Of a stretch of DNA of 64,000 nucleotides, positions 12,401 through 20,877 are shown one piece after another. The first letter of the stretch is position 1; every line of letters begins with the position of its first letter. The notes under the pieces were generated by a model. That model had not been told where the DNA came from. It made no database searches and worked only from the letters and a program-made list of their open reading frames with translations. A program made the position numbers and the translations under genes. Source of the DNA: Bryopsis sp. KO-2023 (lineage: Eukaryota; Chlorophyta; Ulvophyceae; Bryopsidales; Bryopsidaceae); the NCBI GenBank assembly GCA_030272585.1, contig BSYQ01000002.1:1984001-2048000 (forward strand), in the 5' to 3' direction.

Positions 12401-15400
12401 AAATTGTCGGTATCAACTATTGATCGACTTAAGCCATTCAACTTGATGTGTGACTTAGAGTTAACCCACTTTGCGTTGATGGGAAGCCAGGTAACTTAAG
12501 TCAGAAAACGGTTGTCAGCGACTATTTTGTCTACTTAAGTTACCCAACGTTTTGGGCCGCTGAGAGTTATCCGACTTTGCGCCGATGGGAAGCCAAGTAA
12601 CTTGAGTCAGTCATCTAGGGGATAACTGACATGGCACGCGAAAATCGCGGGGATCCCTCAGGGAAACGCCCACGTGGACGACGGCCACGTGGGCGTTTCC
12701 GCGATCGCGTGATGGTCGCACCCGCAGACCACCCCTCACCCTTCTACTGCCCGGTTTCACCTGCTCTCGCGCTCGCCTCCACAGCCGTTGCCCCGTCGAC
12801 CCCAGCCCCTCGCCCGTGTCCCCTTCCTGGTCCTTGTCTGGCGTCCATTTCGAGTTTGGGCGAGGGCGCCCGGTCGCTTTTTGTGCGCGAGGCGGGTCCG
12901 ACGGAGGGAAAAGACCTCGACGAGGTTTTCAGGAAAGAGGGAGGGGGCTGATGAAGGACATGGAGCATGGAGCGATCAAGGAGCCGGGAATCGGGAACAA
13001 ACCGTCGTATGCAAACCTAGGTAAAGCCCATTCCCCATGCCCTGGGTGTTGTTCCTGTGAGCTGTTTGTTTGGTTCATCTTGGTGCTTATTCCTTAAAAA
13101 GGAAAAACTGAAGGCACTGTCTAACAAGAATTCATCCTTGTTTTCCTTCCAAAGCAAAACTGTTTGTTGTGTGGGAACCTCTGAAATATGTGCTTTATGG
13201 CGGTCCTCCACATTTCCTAAGCATATTTCTCTCTTTTTTTTGTTCTTCTCATGATCCCACCTCCAAAAGAACCTGGGTACAAGATAACCTAAGAGAACCA
13301 ACACTGAAGGGGACAGAAAAAATCGGCAGGTTTATATTTTGGAGGCGTGGAGATGCAGATGTTAATGGCTCGACGGCTGGCATCGCACAATATAGTGTAT
13401 ATTTTGAGGAGCCGCATTTGGTGCATTTGGTCCCATATGAGGCTGGGGCTTCCAGATGATGTGAACCTCTGTGATGTGGGCCAATGATGCACAGTGATCG
13501 ATCATTGCTCATAGCAGTTCCATGATTCTCCCCCCTTTAGAACTCCAGTGAGTCAGTATATAACTGCAAGAGAGCTGCTAGCTGAAACAATGTCCCAGAC
13601 ACATGTTGTACAAAGCAATGGCACAAACTGAAGAATTTCTGAAGATGTTCAATTTCTCTTTGCCATCCAGGTGCTACAGTGCCTGGAGAAAATCCCGAGT
13701 GTGACTATGTGGTGTCTTGAGGTGGCGAATGGGATTCCGGTCGCATTTGATGCGGAAGAATTTGGGGTTTTGAAACATCAACAGGTTCTGTGCAAACACA
13801 CTGCTGGTACAGAAGAGATCGATGGTCCTGTTCTGCAATTTCGAACCACCACCAATGATGATTTGGTACTTGAATCTGCACGTCATTTGTGTGGAATGAT
13901 AGCAATGACCTTAGCTTCCTGCACGAATGGCTTGGAGGAGTTTCGTGTGGGATCGCAGGTGATAACAACTTGTCCACAAACATATTTCCTGTTCTTCCTG
14001 AGAGATTGATGCTCCGACATGAATACTGATTAAAATATTTTCGAATTGTTCGGGACCTTGATTGATTTAAGTAAGCAGCAGCAGAAAATATGCAAACTGG
14101 ACGAAAACATCGTACCATAGATTTCTTCCCCAATCCATTTGAAAATGTCCTCCTGTGGTGCATTTGCTTGGAAGAGTTTTCAAGTCGAATGTGCTGTAAA
14201 ACAAACAATTTCCTGTGCAATATTTTTGTTCTTCTGATTGCTTACACCAAGCAATGGGGTGGAACCTGGTATGGGGGGGGCCATACCCGTTTCGTTCAAA
14301 GGGAGTTCGAGCGTTTTTTTCCAAGTGTCGCACTGTTTCGAATTATGAATGCTCGCGAAATGTCCGTTCCTCTTGTCGGGAATTGGAGCAAAAGAATACA
14401 AAATTGCGAGGGCTCCCCTCTGAAGGGCTTTGTTGATCAGCATCGCACTGCACACCTACTGCTGTCATGGAGCTGACCAACAAAACAATCTCCAAGATAT
14501 CTGACAGCACTTGATTGTCGTGACGGTACAAGGCAAGGGTTGCAGAGTGTAGCAAAAAAAAATAGATTAAAAACTGTTTTACGCACACGCACCCAGTCAT
14601 GTGCGCGTTATGTTCCTATACAAGTTAGCCATCGTCGGGGGCTTCAGTGCTTTGCGCATATTTTCGAACTCCCTCAACATCGTCGTGACTCCCTCCTCCC
14701 GCACACGGATGTCCATCAGTTTCCAGAATTTTCTCCTTTTGCAAAGAGACCTTAGCGGCTATTTTGTCTACTTAAGGAGCAGTTTGGGCGGCGCAGGATT
14801 CAAGCTCAGTGCTGAGTCACTGTAATATAGATTTAAAAAAAGTATCAAAAACGACTAACTATTGACGGGGACTGGTTTAGCGCTGTGTGCGCTCGATGTA
14901 GGTCCGACAAATTGCACTTGTGCTATATGTGTTGATCATCGATATAATTCTGGGAGCCATACGGGCGCGAATTAGGAGTCGGATAAATCGTGCCGACCAT
15001 AAGCGGCGCGATAGAAAATACGGTTGGAATTGGACGGAATAAAGGAGCTGTGGGCGTGGAGTTGGACATAGTTCGACGGTACACATTATTCGGAGCTATC
15101 ATACCCTGAGTAGCCCACCAGGAAAAATTGCTTTGGGCCCATTCGACATCGAGGTGGAGCCTGTTGGAGATAATACCATCATGGATAGGTGGTATGGACG
15201 GGTAAGCTCCTATTGCATTATCATTTAGTGTCTGCTATGCCCGGTAACTCAGCAAGCTGGATTCGAGAAACGCCCAGAGATAGTATTATGCTAATTTGTT
15301 GGTGGGTGTGTCATGGCCTTTCTGAAATTTGTAATTTTGCTTAAAGTTTCTGTTATTTCCTCTTTCCATTTTGTTTTTCTATGTTTTATAAGATTCACTA

Positions 15401-17715
15401 CAATCATTGTAGTATTTAGGCTATTGAATAGCCTTCGGAGATTTTTCAAACCGGGCAGATTTAAACTAAACCTTTGGTCTGGGTATTGTACTCAGGTGTC
15501 TGCTATGCTCACGGTCACTCTCACATCAAAGAGTGAGCACAACGAGATTATAAAAAAAAATATAGTCCTTGGGCGTTGGTTTGAAGATAGTGGGGAAAGA
15601 AACGACACCATCAGGTCTTTGAAGTGGGAAATGAAGCAGCGTAAAAGCGGAAGGGGATTTGAGCATTCTTGTTTTTTAATAGATGTACAGGCAATACGAA
15701 AACAAGTGCTAATTATGAAACATTAAAAAAAAAACTGAGTTTTCTGATGGTTCGGCTTGGATTAGGGGGATCAAGAAATCTGAAAGAAGATTTTACTTGA
15801 ACGATCTTGTAGAAGTGCGTGATTGGGCTTGAATATGTTTTGGGGATTGCAACTCACATAAAGATGCTTGTATTGATTGTATTTAATGGATTCTTGTGTA
15901 GGATTCTCTCTCCAAAATGTCTGTGTTACTGTTGCAGCCCCTGTAACATTTTCATTGTGACAATGCAGTCCACCCAGCTTCCACCCCAACAAAAGTCACC
16001 CGGCTTAAGTCACCCAGCTCCCACCTCAACATGAGTCGCCCGACGTTCGAGCGACATGAGCTACCCAACTGTTTTTCAGCTCAAGTCACCCAGCTCCCAT
16101 CTCAACATGAGTCGCCCAACTTTCGAGCGACATGAGCTGCCTAGCTTTTTATCGACTTAAGTCACTTGACTCGAAAGTATAACTTTAAGTTGGGCAAAGT
16201 CGGTACCGACTTTTACCCAACTCAAAACCCGACTTAAGTCGGGGCGGAAAATTTGGGATGCGGTCTTTTTGCTCTGTGGGTAAGAAAATGTGTTGGCGTC
16301 CGTCAGAGTCAATGGCACAAAAGGGTCGAGTAGGAACTCATTTCCCCACGTGCAGGCACGAAAATCTTGGGTGGATTGGATGTTGTTAAGGGTTTCTTTT
16401 TTGTATTTGTATTGTATTTGGTTTTTTTGTATTGTAGATTGTATAGGCTCTGGCCTGGCATGTCTTGTGATATTTTGGGTTGGTTGGCTGTTATTGTCAC
16501 TCAGATTTTCTTCAGAAACTCCGTCAGTATGAGAGCAGCAAACTCACCTGCATCAGCCCCCAGCTCCACTATCCTTGTGCTCAGGCTCTCGAGCTTCTGT
16601 TTCATTTCAACTTTCTCGTGGGACATCTGGCGTTTCTCTGACTCGAGTTCCACTATCTTCGTGTTCAGGCTCTCGAGCTTCTGTTTCGTTTCAACATTCT
16701 CGTCGGACATCTGGCGTTTCTTTGACTCGAGCTCCACTATCTTCGTGTTCAGGCTCTCGAGCTTGCGGTCCATTTTACGCTTTTCCAACGACATCTTATG
16801 CTGCTCCAAGTCGAGGCCCGCCTTCGCTAGCGAAACCTTGGTTCGCAAAGCAGAGGCCTCAGGTTTCGGCTCAATGGTGCAGGTCTGAGTTGCGTTGTTC
16901 GAGACTGCCACTTTGTCGGGGGTGTCTCGAGCAGGGAGCCCGCCTCCATCCAGAAGCTCCATTGCTGAGAGTATTTCACGCAAAGGGTTGAATGCATCGC
17001 CTATCAAACACATCGAACGGTTTGCCTCGGGTTGAGAATGGAGCTGGGGAGTGCCCAGCACCGACCAGAAATATCCCAACTCATGCCATGCCGGAGCCTA
17101 TATCACAGGGGGTATAGAGAGAAAAACCCTCGACCAGCAAGGTTGTGCCCAGCTGGGTAGAAAGAAACGGATATTTCCACGATGTTCCGAGTTTGAGAAA
17201 GAACTGGACGATGAGCCTACTGTGGTTTTGTAAAAGTTGGCTCATCCATATCGCATGATGCGAGGGGGATGTCCTCATATATATGTGGCCACATTGTGTT
17301 ATATATAACACTCACGCGCGTGCTGAATGGCTTCCGCAAACCTGGACTCTGATGCCTCGAGCTTGGGCAATTCGCGAAACTGGTGGGGGGTGCATAGCTT
17401 CTCAGAAGATTCCCTGCAAACCAAAGTCATCACGCGCGTCAGCAATCGACAGAATGTCTCTCAGGGGACCAGAGCCCCCTGGCGGCGCCGCCACCTCCGC
17501 CAGTCAAAGAGTCGCTGGCGGGCGACGGTGACCACGAGCAGCCTGGTCTCGTTGATGTTTTGCGTGGGGGGTTCCGTGGGGACTTTGTCCCCATAGTGAT
17601 CACTTGCCCTGGGCCGTCGTTGTCCTCCATGGGGAAGCGTGCGGTCGTCCGAGTCCCACTTGTCCCACTCGTCTCTTTGACTCGGGAGCCCTCCACCAAA
17701 CGGACTCTTCGGCAA
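3468..17715 (-). CDS. Coiled-coil and ankyrin-repeat protein gene, split by transposons
   Basis: Nine minus-strand exons fit in phase: 17715-17495 (weakest), 17413-17316, 16964-16548, 16273-16262 plus 12143-12097 (one exon split by an inserted element), 11974-11915, 5140-5026, 4773-4675, 4263-4165 and 3574-3468 with a TGA stop. Without the insertion they give about 424 aa. The third exon encodes heptad-rich helix (repeats of KLESLNTKIVELES). The later exons are ankyrin units, for example TDLLHYACKD, NETALHAAVFSGHLPTVRLL, GSTPLHMAVAAHS and GYTPLHEAF. Exons 4675-4773 and 4165-4263 are each exactly 99 nt, one 33-residue repeat. Ankyrin repeats mediate protein binding; the partner is unknown. The intron at 11914-5141 holds a whole hAT transposon. 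The exon split by the 12144-16261 element suggests a disrupted allele unless the element is removed in RNA. The first exon rests on a weak GTGGCG donor. Confidence 0.75.
4027..4086 (-). repeat. CCAACC intronic repeat, copy 3 (inverted)
   Basis: Runs from CCAACC to CATCGGGGGAAT inside the last ankyrin intron. The extension past the G run (GAAAGAACCCTAAGCCAGCA) is shared with the copies at 4287 and 17085, so the family is longer than 60 bp. Confidence 0.75.
4287..4576. repeat. Complete CCAACC foldback element (MITE-like), about 290 bp
   Basis: Inverted copies at 4287-4345 and 4517-4576 face each other. The outer ends are CCAACC and GGTTGG. The inner ends run through GGGGGAATACAAAGA and its complement TCTTTGTGTACCCCC. 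It lies in the 410-nt intron between two ankyrin exons. I did not find a clear target duplication. Confidence 0.6.
5480..5795. repeat. hAT-1 left subterminal TTACGG array
   Basis: The hexamer TTACGG and its complement recur about every 10-20 bp, mixed with CCGGTCCGG blocks. The mirror array is at 11490-11825. The same motif fills the small MITE at 56354-56818. Confidence 0.85.
5835..6825. repeat. Minisatellite in hAT-1 with 174-bp higher-order period
   Basis: The basic unit is about 24 bp (AACCCACAGAGTCCCAACAG, with variants). A larger block starting CAGGTCATGAACCCACAG recurs at 5891, 6065, 6239 and about 6413, a period of 174 bp. A C-rich tract follows at 6866-6950. Confidence 0.85.
6944..11379 (-). 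CDS. hAT-1 transposase (BED zinc finger, DDE)
   Basis: Six exons fit in phase: 11379-11163, 11077-9815 (interrupted by the 9899-10917 MITE plus its duplicated 8 bp), 9583-8753, 8620-8543, 8253-7922 and 7751-6944 with TGA. With the MITE removed they give about 833 aa and no internal stop. The first two exons form a BED-type finger (KLKCLLCG, then SGIKSHCSGRH). The third exon holds the catalytic-core blocks (FTTDLWKS with the first Asp; TIISDCGSNIRKAL with the second; RCSLHMLHNVVQLGL). The last exon ends with the hAT dimerisation region: SELARRYLAVPSSSAASERA, where the catalytic Glu lies, then FSKLGHIVRSRRSRLSDDHV. The alternative start is 11370. The only visible lesion is the nested MITE in exon 2, so the copy was recently intact. 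Confidence 0.9.
9899..10917. mobile_element. Nested hAT MITE with GATCGG arrays, in exon 2 of the hAT-1 transposase
   Basis: Ends are CATACTATGGATC and its inverse GATCCATAGTATG. The 8-bp duplication CCTGCTGC flanks it at 9891-9898 and 10918-10925. Removing the element and one duplicate restores the transposase frame exactly. Arrays of GATCGG/CCGATC fill both ends (10000-10300 and 10610-10910). The ends match the 53640-60123 hAT (CATACTAGGGAT), so that family probably mobilised it. A tRNA-like inverted pair lies at its centre. Confidence 0.93.
10311..10620. repeat. Inverted pair of tRNA-like sequences at the MITE centre
   Basis: Two arms of about 120 bp are inverted around an AT-rich centre near 10430-10490. 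Each holds an A-box-like TGGCTCCGAGTGG and a perfect B box GGTTCGAATCC (plus strand near 10555-10565, minus strand near 10353-10363). The shape resembles a type II tRNA (Leu/Ser class) or a tRNA-derived SINE head. I cannot fold a convincing acceptor stem, so I do not call functional tRNA genes. Confidence 0.7.
12662..12700. other. 16-bp perfect hairpin with two CACGTG cores
   Basis: Arms 12662-12677 and 12685-12700 (GGAAACGCCCACGTGG and its complement) are separated by a 7-nt loop. Each arm holds a palindromic CACGTG (G-box core). It lies inside the 12144-16261 element, shortly before its exon-like segments. Confidence 0.8.
12955..13959 (+). CDS. Unrecognised exon-like segments inside the 12144-16261 element
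   Basis: A segment ending at a GTAAAG donor near 13019 reads MKDMEHGAIKEPGIGNKPSY. Another near 13310-13459 contains GRFIFWRRGDADVNG. A third, from an AG acceptor near 13670 to a GTGATA donor at 13959, is open for 96 codons with protein-like composition (VTMWCLEVANGIPVAFDAEE). I could not join them into one phase-consistent gene and recognise no family. They may be a captured gene or the element's own protein. Confidence 0.3.
16440..16490 (+). repeat. CCAACC intronic repeat, copy 6
   Basis: TATAGGCTCTGGCCTGGCAT through GGTTGG, inside the ankyrin-gene intron just after the coiled-coil exon. Confidence 0.75.
17085..17116 (-). repeat. CCAACC intronic repeat, copy 7 (inverted, diverged)
   Basis: GCCATGCCGGAGCCTATA followed by a G run and the shared CCAGCAAGG extension. 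It lies in the ankyrin-gene intron before the coiled-coil exon. Confidence 0.6.
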
Positions 17716-18082
17716 ACGCGAACGTGACCACGCGCGTTTGCTGGCTTTCAGCGAGGCTTCACGAATTTCCTTCGTTGTTTCTTTTTTCTGTTTCGCGGGG
17801 GGGGGGGAGGAGAGGGAGGGGGGTGCAGTTTTCGGCCGATGAGCTCTCCAAGGGTCAGTGCAACGATCGAGGCAAAGAGAGAATGCCTCACGAACATGTT
17901 TTGCGCGAGTTCCCGCCTGAAAGCGATTTTTTCACAAACCTTCCAAGAACTTTTCGCCAGGATGCTGCACCCTTCTTCACTAGGTAGGGGGGGGGGGGCT
18001 GCAACCTGCAGAGGACTGGTGGGGGGGGGAAACACGGGTATACTGGACGCAAAAAGATGGTATCTATCACAAGTTTGTTCGG
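17716..18082. other. Probable ankyrin-gene upstream region
   Basis: No gene is supported. G-rich and C-rich tracts occur at 17799-17823 and 17988-18030. If the ankyrin gene starts at 17715, its promoter should be here; no clear TATA box was seen. Confidence 0.35.
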
Positions 18083-18196
18083 TGGCGACCAGTTGTACAA
18101 CTCTCGTGACCAAAATCGCCTGATTTCGGACATGCAAAATCATTGTTTTAGTCATCGCATCAAAACTGGGCTTGAATCGATGTCTTTCGATTTGAC

Positions 18197-18376
18197 TATA
18201 GGGGTTCTTTGATTGCGGTTCTTTTTAACTTCTCCTCTGAAGATTTTTACATTAAAGCGGGTGATAGGGTGGTTCAATTACTTTTGGAAAAAATTGTTAC
18301 TCCTCAAGTAATTATTGCAGATTCTTTGTCCCTTACGGATCGTGGTTCGGGTAGTTTTGGGTCTACTGGCAGTTAG
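18197..18376 (+). pseudogene. dUTPase C-terminal remnant
   Basis: Sixty codons to a TAG stop. They contain YRGSLIAVLFNF, then AGDRVVQLLLEKI (motif III/IV region), and end in LTDRGSGSFGSTGS, the Gly-rich motif V that closes over the substrate. Upstream, the SGLA-IDVG part survives only in other frames near 18160-18190, so the gene is frameshifted and truncated. dUTPases hydrolyse dUTP to dUMP; they are encoded by cells, large DNA viruses and some retroelements. The source here is unknown. Confidence 0.75.
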
Positions 18377-18959
18377 TGCTTGGTGCTCTGTGTTTTTGTT
18401 TTTGGTTCCAAACATTCGTCTGTTCATATTGGTGTACATTTTTCCGCAATAGAAGCTAATTACACAAGTCCGTATTTATGTCCACAATCCATCAACCTCA
18501 AACCCAATACTGTGTCTACCCTCGATCAAAAGCAAAAGAATCAAACGACAAAGAAGATCGCTCCAAAAAAGCAATAGAAGCTGGGTGGCTTCTTCGCGTG
18601 TAATTATGTTATGTTATGTTTCGATTTGAAAATTTGGCAGCAATTTTTTCAAGTGTTTTCCTGCACGTCTTCAAATTTTTGTGATTTTTGGGTTATTTGG
18701 TGTGTGTTTGTTAGGGGCCTAGATCAGTGGCTGCTTTTGGTGTGGACGCCACTCATCTAGCCTCATCTTTCACCCACTTCCTAAATTAAATTGCACTCAA
18801 AAATATGTCCACGGGGTTGTTGTTCTCTCAAATAAATTGGCGTACTTCAAAAATACCAAAAAAAATACCCAGCACGACGACAGCAGACACGAACTAGAGG
18901 CAAAAAAATAGTTCACCGAAATTTTGGTGACGGCGGATAAATACGTTTTTAAAGTCACA

Positions 18960-19080
18960 GTTGAAATTTGGTGGCGTTTGAAAAAGTTTGTGCATGCTTT
19001 GTGTACATGTGACGACTTTTTACAGGGGGTGAATGGAAGAGTCCATGCCCACACTTTTTAAAACGCCACCAAATTTCAAC
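18960..19080. other. Hairpin, 20-bp perfect stem
   Basis: Arms 18960-18979 and 19061-19080 (GTTGAAATTTGGTGGCGTTT and its complement) are separated by 81 nt, inside the dUTPase-bearing element. Confidence 0.75.
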
Positions 19081-20034
19081 CGTGAATCACAAAAAACATT
19101 TTATTGATGCTCACAAGTTTTTATTTCAATTGATTGCGTGAATGGTGATTAATGAATATAATGGAAAAATCGTAACTTAATTCACGATTCTTCGCCTCTA
19201 ATTCGCCTCTAAACACAAAAAAAATCACCTAAAAATCACCCAAAAATCACAAAAGTTCGAACACGTGTGGAAAAACACTCGGAAATGTTTTTATAAGATT
19301 TTCAAGTCCAACGGACTCGGTTCAAGCTCTTGTACGGTCGATGACTTGTGCTCGGACAATTTGGCCACGACAGTTCTAGATCTTCTCTCGAAGAATTATC
19401 TCAGGGGCTTGCTCCAAATCTTTGGGATATAGTTTGAGGGACTCAAAGGTTCCTTTTTCTTTCTGGTTTTGTTCCATTTGACCATGCATGTTCACATAAC
19501 AAAACTAGACACAATGTATTGCACTTCTATCTGAATCTGGTTTTCGATTAACAAATTCAAAGCTTGATTATAGGCCTTAAAATGTCGCAAATTTCTTTTC
19601 TTTTTTTTGTACATGTACCCTGACGAGTTTAGACCGTTTTCGCAAAATTTCACATCGTTTGGCTCAATGCTTCGGATGTTATGATATTTTTTAGTTGGTC
19701 GATTTAGATTTTTCTGGGTGTTTCAGTTTATTTACAGTCGTTACAAACTTTTGAAAATAGCTCATAACTCTCGACTCTCTTTGAGCTTTTAGAAGCGGTT
19801 TGGTGATTTGGATCCCACTGTACATATAAAAAAGCGCGGCGGCAAAAAAAATCGGAAAAAAAAATACTCTCTTATTGGCCACTTTTTGGTCACGAGAGTT
19901 GTACAACTGGTCTGGCGACTCAGGTAAAAAAAAACCCGACAGATCATTTCGTCCGTGGCTAGCAAATCTTAGCCATACCAACATGTGTTTCACATGCTCG
20001 TCCCAGGACCCACCCCCTCACACCATTTTTGCAC

Positions 20035-20155
20035 CTTACTTGTCGACTATGGGGTTGATAAGTTTCTTCCTTTTGCGGCTATATGTGAAAGCAAAGAGTC
20101 GCGGACAGATTCGGGTCTGTATTAACATTTCTGGAAAACAAACACCAATTGGACC
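20035..20155 (+). mobile_element. 5'-truncated LINE 3' end
   Basis: By eye this closely matches the complement of 60141-60270, the 3' end of the LINE: shared blocks include TTACTTGTCGAC, GCGGCTATATGTGAAAGC and AAACACCAATTGGAC. It is a second copy of the same LINE family, cut to about 120 bp. Confidence 0.75.
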
Positions 20156-20159
20156 ATTC

Positions 20160-20877
20160 TTGCTCGATATTTTGCGTCACGAAACAACCCTACCCCGCAA
20201 GGTGCATCTCAGCATCATCATTACATCACCAGTCAGACCCAATTTTTCAACACAACAGTCAAAACAACTGCAAAACTCACACAGTAGAGCTCCACATCAC
20301 ACCATTCGGTGCATCTCACACCCCACTCTATAAAATCTCTAACATTTCGACTTCGGAAAACGAACTTGTACCCTCAAACACAAACGCTCATCTTTCCTAA
20401 AAAAAACCCACAATATTCACGTCGGGCATACCCCCTTTTTTCCCACTTTTACATCAGGGAAAAAAACTGTCATTTTTTTCCCGTTATTCTCCCCTTCTTT
20501 TCCTAGTAGCTCCTTGAAGCTACCATGCATCTCAAATTTCAATGCTCGTTACCTCGAACCTCCACATGAAACGAGGGGAAAAAAAAGCCCCCAATGGCCG
20601 TAGCCTCCAAAACAGTTGAAATCAAAAAAACAGACCCCACATACATAATCCCCAGCTTTTCAAATTGTCAGAATTCAAACACTTTTCTTCACATAGCTAC
20701 TAGCTACTTTCCAAATATACATCCATACGAAGCAAACGTACATGTCCCAAGAGGAGTTAGGGGGGTGTATAAATTCCTCCCCCTCCCCCCCCCATCCTTC
20801 GGAGTTTCGTCAAGTGGGTGGCACCATCCCAGCAGAAATCGATACACCTGATTAAACATATCTGGTGTGGGTGCAAG
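20160..20877. other. Downstream region of the Cys/Pro module gene
   Basis: No coding segment is supported. It should contain the 3' UTR of the minus-strand gene ending at 20878. Confidence 0.4.

Larger units (their letters stand above)
12144..16261. mobile_element. 4.1 kb terminal-inverted-repeat element without target duplication
   Basis: Outer ends are GCATCCCAAATTTTCCG and its inverse, followed by CCCC and CTTAAG blocks. Subterminal arrays of ACTTAAG/AAGTTG/GTCACCCAGCT lie at 12150-12620 and 15970-16240. The flanking host bases (GATTC left, GGTCT right) join to restore the ankyrin reading frame with no base gained or lost. So there is no duplication and no deletion. The interior carries a few plus-strand exon-like segments but no transposase that I recognise. 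Confidence 0.8.
18087..19912. mobile_element. Terminal-inverted-repeat element with a dUTPase remnant, 1826 bp
   Basis: A perfect 29-bp inverted repeat occupies 18087-18115 and 19884-19912 (starts GACCAGTTGTACAACTCTCG). The 4-bp direct repeat TGGC flanks it at 18083-18086 and 19913-19916. The interior is AT-rich, holds a dUTPase remnant at its left end and a hairpin at 18960-19080. I do not recognise the superfamily. Confidence 0.7.

Noticed and set aside
17461-17715. PGG domain at the start of the ankyrin gene
   Set aside because: ETRLLVVTVA recalls a PGG start, but the PPGG part is in another frame and the domain normally follows the ankyrin repeats.
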